From assembly GCA_025062175.1 (NCBI GenBank), contig JANXAX010000141.1, forward strand, positions 1 through 6,710: a DNA stretch of 6,710 nt. Direction: 5' to 3'. The position numbers and the translations under genes were made by a program. This stretch comes from Anaerolineae bacterium. Its GTDB lineage: Bacteria > Chloroflexota > Anaerolineae > 4572-78 > NAK82. This document shows positions 1-5,983 of the stretch, piece by piece. How positions within the stretch are numbered: position 1 is the stretch's first letter; the number at the start of each line of letters is the position of its first letter. The notes under the pieces are model-generated. The model was not told where the DNA came from. It saw only the letters and a list, made by a program, of their open reading frames with translations, and did not search any database.

Positions 1-1
1 G

Positions 2-646
2 ACGGAGGAGGATGTGCGCGCCATCGCGCACCTGGCCCATGCAGTGCTCGATCTCGGGCGCCGATACCATCACCACAAGGCGCAAGTGCGCGTGAGCGTC
101 AGCACGTTCGTCCCTCAGCCGCATACCCCCTTCCAATGGGCGGCGCTGGATCCGCCGGAGCTCATCCGACACAAGCAACAGCTGCTGCGCCATGCCTTCG
201 GCCATCGTCATGGGATCATCTATAACTGGAACGACCCGCACGAATCGCTGCTCGAAGCTGCCCTGACGCGCGGCGACCGGCGGGTGGGTCAGGCGATTCT
301 GACAGCGTGGCAAAACGGCTGTCGCTTTGACGCGTGGCATGAACACTTCAAACCGGCAAGCTGGGAAGCCGCCTTCCGGATGCATAACTTGGACATGCAC
401 TGGTACGCCACGCGACCGCGCGACGCGGATGAAGTCTTTCCCTGGGATCACATCGAGACGGGCGTCTCGCGTGCCTGGCTGTGGGCGGACTGGCAGGCGG
501 CTCTGCGCGGCGAAGTCAAGGTGGATTGCCGTCACATATGTCACGGCTGCGGCATACTCCATACGTTTGCCGAGCTGCGCCGCGCTGGTCTAACCACTAC
601 ATGGCAATGTCCTTCCGTCGCGTCAGCGACCAGCTCGGACGAGTGA
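2..646 (+). CDS. Radical SAM protein, TIGR03960-like, C-terminal part (5' truncated)
   Basis: The reading frame is open from the left edge, so the start lies outside the window; 214 residues are visible. What remains is the region after the radical SAM barrel in the TIGR03960 type of B12-binding-domain/radical SAM proteins, whose exact reaction is not established. Recognisable family stretches are VSVSTFVPQPHTPFQW near the start, LLEAALTRGDRRVG in the middle, a DEVFPWDHIETGV block, and a Cys-rich tail (DCRHICHGCG, then WQCP). The N-terminal cobalamin-binding and CX3CX2C radical SAM parts are missing because of the window edge. A GTG at 14 is only an internal codon: the codons before it (2-13) are in frame without a stop. 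In many genomes this gene neighbours a DUF2344 gene and ribosomal protein genes; here the next gene is convergent. Family identification is from memory of conserved motifs; substrate unknown. Confidence 0.85.
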   Translation, partial: TEEDVRAIAHLAHAVLDLGRRYHHHKAQVRVSVSTFVPQPHTPFQWAALDPPELIRHKQQLLRHAFGHRHGIIYNWNDPHESLLEAALTRGDRRVGQAILTAWQNGCRFDAWHEHFKPASWEAAFRMHNLDMHWYATRPRDADEVFPWDHIETGVSRAWLWADWQAALRGEVKVDCRHICHGCGILHTFAELRRAGLTTTWQCPSVASATSSDE

Positions 647-776
647 AGTCACCGCGCATCAGCCTGTGGCCAGCCGCTGACGTGGACGGGTTCAAGCCGA
701 GCCGCGCACAACCGCAAGCGACTGCAGGGGAGATATCCGCCGGCAGCGTCCCTCAGGCGCGCCTTAGCTGTCTTGT

Positions 777-853
777 GCCCCCGCTTCCTGGGGGGCGAAG
801 GGGAGTTCGCTCCTTCCCCTCCGGCGTGGGGCTGGGATGGAGGGAAGCCCCAC
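777..853. repeat. Three consecutive G/C-run hairpins in the convergent spacer
   Basis: The spacer between the radical SAM stop (646) and the isomerase stop (914) has no credible gene. It holds three hairpins in a row: GCCCCC 777-782 with GGGGGC 791-796 (8-base loop); GGGGAG 800-805 with CTCCTT 810-815 closed by a TTCG tetraloop (two G-T wobbles); and GTGGGGCT 826-833 with AGCCCCAC 846-853 (12-base loop). None is followed by a T run on either strand, so they are not textbook intrinsic terminators. The position between two converging genes suggests a bidirectional termination role. The composition, blocks of G and C with a TTCG loop, also resembles dispersed intergenic repeats of GC-rich genomes. 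Only a genome-wide search can decide between these. Confidence 0.55.
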
Positions 854-913
854 CAACGGGTGCGATGCGTCCCCGCAGGTGGATGCGCAACGACGCGCCT
901 ACCAGATGTGACT

Positions 914-1762
914 TCAGTTGTCCAGCCCGGCGGCGCGCCGTCTGACTTCCTCCCAGGTCTGCCGCACAAAACGCGCAGCTTTCTCCACCCCTTCGCGCCC
1001 CTGATAAGAGGCTTCTTCCATACAAATCCAGCCGTCCCAACCGGCCTGAACCAGGCATTCAAACAGCTCTGGGAAAGGTGTGACCCCTGTGCCGAGCAGG
1101 ACATGACGTAATTCGCCCTTGATGGCCGTGTCGGCCGCGTGTACGGTTACGACGCGGTGAAGTACTGCGCGCAGCAGCGCGAGCGGGTCGTCTGCGTAGG
1201 CAGCTGCATTGCCCGTGTCAAAGTTAATGCCCAGCCCGATCCCTTCCGTCTGCCGCACGATCTCCAGGAAGATGTCGGGTGATTGGGAAAAATCGGTATA
1301 TTGCCAGGCGCCAGGCTTGGCGTGGTTTTCAAAAACGGGGACGACCCCGCTGTCGCGCACGCGCTCGAGCAGCCGGCTCAGTCCTTCGACGGCCCATGCA
1401 ATCCCCTCTGCGCGCCCGGTTTCGGGATGGGCTTGACCATCCGTCACCCGCACATACCGAGCGCCCAGATCGGCGGCGACGCGGAAGACCTCCTCCTCCA
1501 GCTCCAATTCCCGCGCGCGCTGGGCAGGGTCGGGATGGGTGAAGTCGGGGTAGCTGGTCACCATGATCACCGGGATGCCGGCGGCCTCGATGTCACGACG
1601 CATGGCCTTGACCGCTTGGGGCGAGCGGTCCGGCACGAACAGGATGCTCAAATCGATGCCATCCAGCCCCAGCGCAGCCCCCAGGCGTGCCCACTCCCCG
1701 ACCGTCATGCGACCGGCGATGATATCGGAGAAGAATGAGACCGGCAAGCAGCTGAGCTGCAT
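914..1762 (-). CDS. Xylose isomerase-like TIM-barrel protein (sugar phosphate isomerase/epimerase family)
   Basis: This is a 282-residue cytosolic protein of the AP-endonuclease-2/xylose isomerase-like TIM-barrel superfamily (PF01261 type), which includes ketose 3-epimerases, hydroxypyruvate isomerase and inosose dehydratase. The four metal ligands expected in this fold are visible with normal spacing: E145 in VFENHAK, D182 in NFDTGNAA, H208 in VTVHAAD and E249 or E250 in CMEEAS. The length is typical for the family and there is no signal peptide or membrane segment. The ATG at 1762 is preceded by a strong Shine-Dalgarno (AGGGAGG, 1771-1777 on the opposite strand, spacing about 8), and lies 23 bp after the TAG of the MttB-like gene, so the two are almost certainly cotranscribed. 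The substrate cannot be read from sequence. The operon partner suggests a role with a methylated or sugar-like small molecule, but that is inference. Confidence 0.88.
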   Translation of the reverse strand: MQLSCLPVSFFSDIIAGRMTVGEWARLGAALGLDGIDLSILFVPDRSPQAVKAMRRDIEAAGIPVIMVTSYPDFTHPDPAQRARELELEEEVFRVAADLGARYVRVTDGQAHPETGRAEGIAWAVEGLSRLLERVRDSGVVPVFENHAKPGAWQYTDFSQSPDIFLEIVRQTEGIGLGINFDTGNAAAYADDPLALLRAVLHRVVTVHAADTAIKGELRHVLLGTGVTPFPELFECLVQAGWDGWICMEEASYQGREGVEKAARFVRQTWEEVRRRAAGLDN

Positions 1763-1785
1763 GATGTCTACCTCCCTCTGCGCGC

Positions 1786-3252
1786 CTACGAGGCCCGACG
1801 CTCCTGCTCTGTCTCACGGACCGCCTTGTTGAGCGCACGTTCCAGCTCGGCATCCACCTCAGGGGGCAAGGGCACCGGGCCGGCGCTGGCGAGGATCTCC
1901 TGCACCCGTTCATGCGCCACCTCGTGGATCATTTTCCCTCCGCTCTTCAGCCATTGCTCAATGGTCTGACGGCGGAAGAGCACCGGGAAGAAGAGCTCCT
2001 CGCGAAAATGGCGCACCGTATGGTCGTGTTGCAGGAAACTGCCTCCCTGTCCCACTTCGCGGATGACGTCGACCGCCAGAGTATCTTCGTTGACGACGAT
2101 GCCCTTCAAGATGCGCTTGATCATATGCACCAGCTCATCGCAGATGACCACCATTTCCTGACAACCATACTGGCCCCACGACATCGTACCCAAGCTCTGA
2201 CACATTGTCATGCCGGCCAGGGCGTCGAGCAACATGTTCATCATTGCCTCGGCGGCTGCTTCGGCATCCGGCACCTTGGCTTCCACGCCACCCCCCAGTC
2301 CGTAGATGGGCAGGTTGTAGTGCCGAGCTAGCTGCGTCACCGCCAGCTTGCCCAGGCACTGCTCTGGGCTGCCGTAGGTGCATTGAGTGGTTTTCATGTC
2401 GAACACGTCGGTATCCGGTTTGAGCACTACCGGCGCACCCGGCTTGATCAATTGGGTGAGCACCACTCCAAACAGCACCTCGGCGATGGTGAGCACGACG
2501 GTGCCGGCCACCGTCGCTGGCCCGGTGGCGCCCATCAACGGGCCAGGTGAATAAAGGATCGGGACGCCGGCGTGGACGGCATCCACGATCCCCTCGTTCA
2601 TAACCGCCACTTTGAGCGGTGATACCGGTGTGACAATCCCCAATACACTGGGCTTCTCGCGCAGGGCGCTTTCTCCGCCGGACGCAGCGGCGGTCATCTC
2701 CAGCAAGCGCACCGTGAACGGTCGTTCCAGGATGTTGATCACAGTGGGCTTGGTGGTGTTGCGAAAGATGGCGTCGAAGTCGTGGAAGAAGATGATATCC
2801 GTCGGATAATCGCCGGACATGCACAGCGTTTGCACAAAGTCGATGTTGGGCAGCGCGTGTCCGATGCGCGTGCTGGTGATCATATCCTGCTTGGTGGGCT
2901 GGCGCGCTTGCCAGAGCGCATAATCCCAGAAGAGCGGTTCGGAAGTGCCTCCCATGCCGTAGTAGACACGGCCGTGCTCCAAGAGCATATCCATCGCCGG
3001 GTCAAATCGTCCATATAAGACAAATGTGTGCGGTGCCGAGGCGAGAGCAGCATCGACCATCTCGGCCGGCACCCGAATGATGCGCGCATCGCGGTCGACG
3101 TGGGCACCACCTTTTGCCAAGATGTCCAGGAAGAGATCGGATTCGCTGAAAACACCTGGATCCCACAACAGCTCCAGGGCAGCTTGATGGATGCGCATCA
3201 TCTCTTCCTCGGAGAGGATCTGCAAGTTGCCACCTTTTGCGCCTGTCTTCAT
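1786..3252 (-). CDS. MttB-superfamily (trimethylamine methyltransferase family) protein, non-pyrrolysine
   Basis: This 488-residue protein matches the MttB superfamily (PF06253), TIM-barrel enzymes that move a methyl group from a methylated amine to a cobalamin carried by a corrinoid protein. Landmarks are LTKQD-like QPTKQDMITSTRIGHALPN (118-136) followed by IDFV; GPLMGATGPATVAGTVVL (237-254); the glycine-rich GLGGGVEAKVPDAEAAAEA (318-336); and HTVRHFREELFFPVLFRR (411-428) near the C terminus. Classical MttB contains pyrrolysine encoded by an internal amber codon. Here no amber lies within the frame, as in the non-Pyl branch that includes glycine betaine (MtgB), carnitine (MtcB) and proline betaine (MtpB) methyltransferases. 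The stop is TAG, followed in frame six codons later by another TAG (1768-1770), so readthrough would add almost nothing. The ATG at 3252 has an AGGAGG Shine-Dalgarno at 3263-3268, spacing 10. It is the first gene of the operon. No corrinoid protein or RamA-type reductase gene is in the window; the substrate is unknown. Confidence 0.92.
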   Translation of the reverse strand: MKTGAKGGNLQILSEEEMMRIHQAALELLWDPGVFSESDLFLDILAKGGAHVDRDARIIRVPAEMVDAALASAPHTFVLYGRFDPAMDMLLEHGRVYYGMGGTSEPLFWDYALWQARQPTKQDMITSTRIGHALPNIDFVQTLCMSGDYPTDIIFFHDFDAIFRNTTKPTVINILERPFTVRLLEMTAAASGGESALREKPSVLGIVTPVSPLKVAVMNEGIVDAVHAGVPILYSPGPLMGATGPATVAGTVVLTIAEVLFGVVLTQLIKPGAPVVLKPDTDVFDMKTTQCTYGSPEQCLGKLAVTQLARHYNLPIYGLGGGVEAKVPDAEAAAEAMMNMLLDALAGMTMCQSLGTMSWGQYGCQEMVVICDELVHMIKRILKGIVVNEDTLAVDVIREVGQGGSFLQHDHTVRHFREELFFPVLFRRQTIEQWLKSGGKMIHEVAHERVQEILASAGPVPLPPEVDAELERALNKAVRETEQERRAS

Positions 3253-3304
3253 CGCCTGTATACCTCCTCATCACTTATGCAACCGGCGGATGCCTCAGCA
3301 AGGG

Positions 3305-3330
3305 ATGTGTCCGTGAGAAACGGACGACAT
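3305..3330. other. Inverted repeat between the arrestin-like and MttB-like genes
   Basis: ATGTGTCCGT (3305-3314) pairs with ACGGAC (3320-3325) plus ACAT (3327-3330), leaving a single bulged G at 3326 and a 5-base loop GAGAA. The result is a 10-bp stem. It lies in the 105-bp spacer between two minus-strand genes, 28 bases after the stop of the arrestin-like gene and 52 bases before the MttB-like start. No T run follows on the minus strand (the next bases are C-rich). It could end transcription of the upstream gene with a factor, be an operator, or be a structured leader of the methyltransferase mRNA. Confidence 0.5.
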
Positions 3331-3357
3331 GACAACTGCTTCGCTGCACGGGACACC

Positions 3358-4257
3358 TCAGCGGCGCCGACTGAAGACAAAAAGCTCCTGCTCTATATAG
3401 GTATCCCGTCGCAGGGGTCGGGCGAGGATTCCCACCAAGGACCATGTCACCGTGCTATAATGGGCGCGCAGCGTCACCGGTGCGGTTTCCGGAATAGTGA
3501 CACGGAAGGGGATGGCTAATTCCTGACCGGGCTGTAGACGGGTGCGGCCGGCCAGCTTGACCGGCTTCGTTTCACGGAACGTGTTGCCTTTGCCCCGTGA
3601 TACGTGCTCTTGACGCACCAACTCCAGGCGCACTTCCGACACGTCAAAACCTTTTTGCGGTCGTACCACGAACGTGCCCTGCGCCGTGTCGCCCAAACAC
3701 CATTCCACCGAGGGCAAGGCGAAGCTGAGAGTCGCTTCATCCGGCTCATTGGAGAAGCCATACTCCCCTTCTCCAGCAGCTGCACCGGTCGGGGCGGAGA
3801 GCAGCTGGATAGGGAGCTGAGCTTCGATGTCCCGCGCCAGCTTGCGGGCGAGCGTGGCCTTGACAAACCACTCGACGTTCACAATCTTGCCATTGGGACA
3901 AGTCGGAGGTGCATCGGCAGGAATGGGCGCCACAAAGTCGAAAGCTTGCCCCCAACCGTTCGGGAGGGTGCCCTCCGGCAACAACCGTCGCTGTTGCACC
4001 ACTTGTTCGTGGGTGGCCCATTTCTTCTCGATGCTGGAGTGTGCACTTCCATCCTCGTCGATGTCCCTGCTTTGATCGCGGTACTGATACTTCTCGCGAC
4101 AGACCAACTGAGCGCGCGCTTCGGTGATGGTGAGTTCCCTCTGCACCTGGAGCTCAACCCTTGCACGCACCGTCTCACCAGCGTAGTAGTAGGGCTGGAG
4201 GGAACGGTCGACCGTTATCGCTGCCGTGGCCTTGCCGCCTCTGAGGAAATCGAACAT
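3358..4257 (-). CDS. Arrestin-like / Spo0M-like protein
   Basis: The product is 299 residues from the chosen start, with no signal peptide, membrane segment or catalytic motif. It has the look of a two-lobed beta-sandwich arrestin-fold protein (Spo0M/Vps26-like). The N lobe begins with AAITVDRSLQPYYYAGETVR and continues with alternating hydrophobic strands to about residue 155. A Gly/Ala/Glu-rich linker follows, and a C lobe starts near LPSVEWCLGDTAQGTFVV, with DVSEVRLELVRQE as a typical strand pair. In Bacillus, Spo0M influences sporulation and morphology; in non-sporulating bacteria the function of these proteins is unknown, though scaffolding is often assumed. An ATG 33 bases upstream (4290) is also in frame, but the ATG at 4257 has AAGGAG six bases before it, while that motif would be coding in the longer version, so the shorter form is preferred. 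It lies upstream of the MttB operon on the same strand with a 105-bp gap, and diverges from rplS. Confidence 0.75.
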   Translation of the reverse strand: MFDFLRGGKATAAITVDRSLQPYYYAGETVRARVELQVQRELTITEARAQLVCREKYQYRDQSRDIDEDGSAHSSIEKKWATHEQVVQQRRLLPEGTLPNGWGQAFDFVAPIPADAPPTCPNGKIVNVEWFVKATLARKLARDIEAQLPIQLLSAPTGAAAGEGEYGFSNEPDEATLSFALPSVEWCLGDTAQGTFVVRPQKGFDVSEVRLELVRQEHVSRGKGNTFRETKPVKLAGRTRLQPGQELAIPFRVTIPETAPVTLRAHYSTVTWSLVGILARPLRRDTYIEQELFVFSRRR

Positions 4258-4319
4258 TTGTGGCTCCTTTTCATCCCGCCTCGCGGGCAATATGGGGAAT
4301 GGATAGACAAGGTGAATTC

Positions 4320-4348
4320 AGATTAGCACACTATGTAGTGAAGGGCAA
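4320..4348 (-). promoter_or_regulatory. Candidate promoter of the arrestin-like gene with a dyad in the spacer
   Basis: Read on the minus strand, TTGCCC (4343-4348) and TAATCT (4320-4325) are separated by 17 bp, and TG one base before the -10 gives an extended -10 element. Each box is an imperfect match (4/6 and 3/6). Between them lies the inverted repeat CACTA-TG-TAGTG (4329-4340), which could be an operator. Transcription would begin near 4313, leaving a leader of about 55 bases before the ATG at 4257. Confidence 0.35.
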
Positions 4349-4469
4349 AAAACTTTGTAACCAGGCACATCGCAAACTCGGGAAACGAAAAGCAGCGATT
4401 TCAATCACTCTTGCCGACAACCCCATTGCACCACTTTCCCCAGCAACGTACCCCGTGCGCCGCAGATTT

Positions 4470-4498
4470 TTGCCTGCGCAATCACCGGGTGATATAAT
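4470..4498 (+). promoter_or_regulatory. Promoter of rplS
   Basis: A -35 box TTGCCT (4470-4475, 4/6 to consensus) is followed after exactly 17 bp by a perfect TATAAT (4493-4498). The expected start point is around 4504-4507, about 70 bases before the rplS ATG. This is the best sigma-70-type promoter in the window and suits a strongly expressed ribosomal protein gene. Confidence 0.75.
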
Positions 4499-4506
4499 GA
4501 GCTTTT

Positions 4507-4590
4507 GTGAACATGATCCACGCCCATCAGGACGGCCACGATGGGCTCATCAATCTCGTGAATCAGGATTCTCCCGATGGCAAACGTTGA
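4507..4590 (+). other. Candidate leader ORF overlapping the rplS start
   Basis: A small frame runs from GTG 4507 (or ATG 4513) to TGA 4588-4590, giving 27 or 25 residues. The predicted peptide is rich in His, Asp and Gln (MIHAHQDGHDGLINL after the ATG). The GTG sits at the predicted transcription start, so it could be read without a leader. The frame overlaps the first 14 bases of rplS in another frame, which would permit translational coupling. There is no Shine-Dalgarno. Such a short open frame may be chance. Confidence 0.25.
4522..4546 (+). promoter_or_regulatory. Hairpin in the rplS mRNA leader
   Basis: GCCCATC (4522-4528) pairs perfectly with GATGGGC (4540-4546) across an 11-base loop (AGGACGGCCAC). 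It lies in the short leader between the rplS promoter and the ATG. Leaders of ribosomal protein genes often hold a binding site for the encoded protein, and L19 leader RNAs are known in some phyla. I cannot match this one to a known L19 leader, so an autoregulatory role is only a possibility. Confidence 0.4.
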
Positions 4591-4936
4591 CGATCTCATC
4601 CGTTCGATTGAAAAAACTAAAGAGGACGTCCCCGACTTGCAGACGGGCGACACGGTGCGCGTGCACACGCGCATTGTGGAAGGCGACCGTGAGCGCGTGC
4701 AAGTATTCCAGGGCATTGTGATTCGCCAACATGGAACAGGTGCAGCACGCACGTTTACGGTGCGTCGTGTCGCTTCGCATGGGATCGGTGTGGAACGCAC
4801 CTTTCCCTTGCACTCGCCACGGGTCGAGAAGATCGAGGTGGTGTCTCGCGCACGGGTGCGGCGTGCCAAGCTCTACTATCTGCGGGGGCGACGTGGCAAG
4901 TCCGCACGACTGAAAGAAGAGCGCCTGCGCATCTGA
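4577..4936 (+). CDS. rplS: 50S ribosomal protein L19
   Basis: This 119-residue basic protein is a full-length bL19, found at the interface between the ribosomal subunits. Conserved landmarks are the GDTVRVHTRIVEGDRERVQVF stretch (24-44), FQGIVI (44-49), RTFTVRRVASHGIGVERTFP (58-77) and the C-terminal signature RRAKLYYLRGRRGKSARLKE (95-114). The ATG at 4577 has a modest AGGA eight bases upstream. It has its own strong promoter at 4470-4498 and a short structured leader. The rnhB gene follows directly, a common bacterial arrangement, so the two are likely cotranscribed. Other usual members of this cluster (rpsP, rimM, trmD) are not in the window. Confidence 0.98.
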   Translation: MANVDDLIRSIEKTKEDVPDLQTGDTVRVHTRIVEGDRERVQVFQGIVIRQHGTGAARTFTVRRVASHGIGVERTFPLHSPRVEKIEVVSRARVRRAKLYYLRGRRGKSARLKEERLRI

Positions 4937-4957
4937 GTGTTTCACTGCAGAGCGCGG

Positions 4958-5641
4958 ATGGCAACGGCTGCGACGCTCGATCTGGAGCGCACTCTGCACC
5001 GACAAGGGTATCGCTTCATCGCCGGTTTGGATGAAGCTGGACGCGGAGCATGGGCCGGCCCGGTGGTAGCGGCAGCGGTCATCTTGCCGCCGGAGCATCC
5101 CGATCTGGACACCTTGCTGGATGGCGTGTGTGACTCCAAGCAGCTCACTCCTTCTACGCGCATGCAGTTGGCGCAGCGCATTTGGGATATTGCATTGGCG
5201 GTCGGGGTTGGGTTCGGCGCGCCAGCCCTGATCGATCGCGAGGGGATTGTCCCCGCCACGCGCCATGCGATGATGCAGGCGTTGCGACGCCTGCATGTCA
5301 CACCCGAAGCGTTGGTATTGGACTACGTGCGATTGCCGCAGATGCCGCTGCCGCAATACGCCATGCCCCGTGCCGATGCGCTTCATCTGTGTGTCGCAGC
5401 CGCTTCGATCATTGCCAAAGTGACGCGCGACTGCTTGATGGTGCTGTTGGCGCAACGCTATCCCGGCTACGGATTTGCCGTGCACAAAGGCTATGGCACC
5501 CCCGATCATCGTCGTGCGCTCATTCAAAAGGGCATCACCCCCATTCATCGCCGCTCCTTCACGCCCGTACGCGCGCTGGCAAAACAATCGCCCGCAAACG
5601 CCCAACTTGACGAATTCGATAATCGGGAGGATACTTGTTAA
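4958..5641 (+). CDS. rnhB: Ribonuclease HII
   Basis: RNase HII cuts RNA in RNA-DNA hybrids and starts removal of single ribonucleotides misincorporated in DNA. From the ATG at 4958 the protein has 227 residues, normal for the family. The four acidic catalytic residues are present: D25 and E26 in GLDEAGRG, D122 in LVLDY and D140 in ADALH. Other family blocks are AGPVVAAAVIL, DSKQLT, AAASIIAKVTRD, and the C-terminal HKGYGTPDHR with PIHRRSFTPV. An in-frame GTG at 4937 directly abuts the rplS stop and would add seven residues; neither start has a strong Shine-Dalgarno, and the ATG is chosen on codon grounds. The very tight spacing to rplS suggests translational coupling. The last ~20 residues (after PIHRRSFTPV) are a non-conserved tail. 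Confidence 0.96.
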   Translation: MATAATLDLERTLHRQGYRFIAGLDEAGRGAWAGPVVAAAVILPPEHPDLDTLLDGVCDSKQLTPSTRMQLAQRIWDIALAVGVGFGAPALIDREGIVPATRHAMMQALRRLHVTPEALVLDYVRLPQMPLPQYAMPRADALHLCVAAASIIAKVTRDCLMVLLAQRYPGYGFAVHKGYGTPDHRRALIQKGITPIHRRSFTPVRALAKQSPANAQLDEFDNREDTC

Positions 5642-5663
5642 AGTTGATTGTAGCTGGCATAAG
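5635..5663 (+). promoter_or_regulatory. Weak promoter candidate for the ferredoxin gene
   Basis: TTGTTA (5635-5640) and CATAAG (5658-5663) are 17 bp apart, each matching 4/6 of the sigma-70 consensus, across the end of rnhB and the 69-bp spacer before the ferredoxin. No terminator is visible between rnhB and the ferredoxin, so readthrough from rplS-rnhB is an equally good source of transcription. Confidence 0.3.
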
Positions 5664-5710
5664 CGGATTTCGATACAACTTCTCAACTTAAAAGGCCAGG
5701 GAGGATATCC

Positions 5711-5908
5711 ATGTATAAGATCATCATCGATTGGGACAAGTGTCAGGCGTGCGGGGACTGCGTGGACAGCTGCCCCAGCGAAGTGTTGGTCATGACCCAG
5801 AAAGATGGCAAAGATGTCGCGGAAGCTCTTCGCCCTGAGGACTGCATCGGCTGCGAGGCGTGTGTGGCGGCCTGCCCCGAGGAGGCCATTACAGTGACCG
5901 AGGAGTAA
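5711..5908 (+). CDS. 2[4Fe-4S] ferredoxin
   Basis: This small acidic protein of 65 residues carries two classic cluster-binding motifs: C11, C14, C17 with C21-Pro (CQACGDCVDSCP) and C45, C48, C51 with C55-Pro (CIGCEACVAACP). All eight cysteines are present with clostridial-type spacing, so it should hold two [4Fe-4S] clusters and carry electrons at low potential in the cytosol. The ATG at 5711 follows a strong Shine-Dalgarno (GGGAGG, 5699-5704, spacing 6). The partner enzyme is not shown by the context: the upstream neighbours are rplS and rnhB, and a strong hairpin follows downstream. Radical SAM and corrinoid-activating enzymes elsewhere in the genome are conceivable users, but that is inference. 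Confidence 0.96.
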   Translation: MYKIIIDWDKCQACGDCVDSCPSEVLVMTQKDGKDVAEALRPEDCIGCEACVAACPEEAITVTEE

Positions 5909-5942
5909 ACAGCCACTTACAGCAGCGCTATCTTATGCAGTG

Positions 5943-5983
5943 AAGGGCTGAGCCACGGCTGCAGACGCCGTGGCTCGCGCCTT
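5943..5983 (+). terminator. Strong hairpin after the ferredoxin gene, likely terminator
   Basis: GAGCCACGGC (5950-5959) and GCCGTGGCTC (5967-5976) form a perfect 10-bp stem with a 7-base loop. The stem extends outward through AAGGGC (5943-5948) with GC (5977-5978) and CCTT (5980-5983), allowing one bulge on each side (T5949, G5979), for about 16 bp. It begins 34 bases after the ferredoxin stop. No run of T follows, so it would be a U-less terminator or an mRNA 3' stabiliser. Confidence 0.55.

Larger units (their letters stand above)
4258..4576. other. Divergent intergenic region between the arrestin-like gene and rplS
   Basis: This 319-bp stretch has no convincing gene. It is visibly more AT-rich than its flanks (especially 4310-4420) and holds promoter candidates in both directions, listed separately. 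Near the arrestin-like gene, CCCGC (4275-4279) and GCGGG (4283-4287) form a small hairpin with a 3-base loop in that gene's 5' leader. The part from about 4350 to 4465 shows nothing I can name. Confidence 0.7.

Noticed and set aside
685..705. A tRNA T-arm-like string around GGTTCAAGCC
   Set aside because: The flanking bases do not fold into the acceptor, D or anticodon arms, and the T stem is only three or four pairs.
649..1111. Several 100-150 codon frames on both strands across the convergent spacer
   Set aside because: Their translations are Pro/Arg/Gly-rich products of the G/C-run hairpins, they overlap the isomerase gene and lack ribosome binding sites.
1768..1788. Amber stop of the MttB-like gene as a possible pyrrolysine codon
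   Set aside because: A second in-frame TAG follows after six codons, the protein is already full length at the first TAG, and pyrrolysine in MttB is internal, not terminal.
2135..2824. A 229-codon minus-strand frame within the MttB-like gene
   Set aside because: It is an alternative frame of the methyltransferase gene with an Arg-rich translation typical of shadow frames.
3274..3301. Minus-strand TTGCTG-16-CATAAG as the MttB operon promoter
   Set aside because: Its transcription start would fall on the Shine-Dalgarno sequence at 3263-3268, which would destroy an otherwise strong ribosome binding site.
3456..3461. A perfect TATAAT on the plus strand
   Set aside because: It lies inside the arrestin-like coding sequence, has no -35 box at suitable distance and no plus-strand gene downstream.
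4550..5686. A 378-codon open frame on the minus strand opposite rplS and rnhB
   Set aside because: It is antisense to two unmistakable genes and its translation is low-complexity and family-less. Long antisense frames are expected in GC-rich coding DNA.
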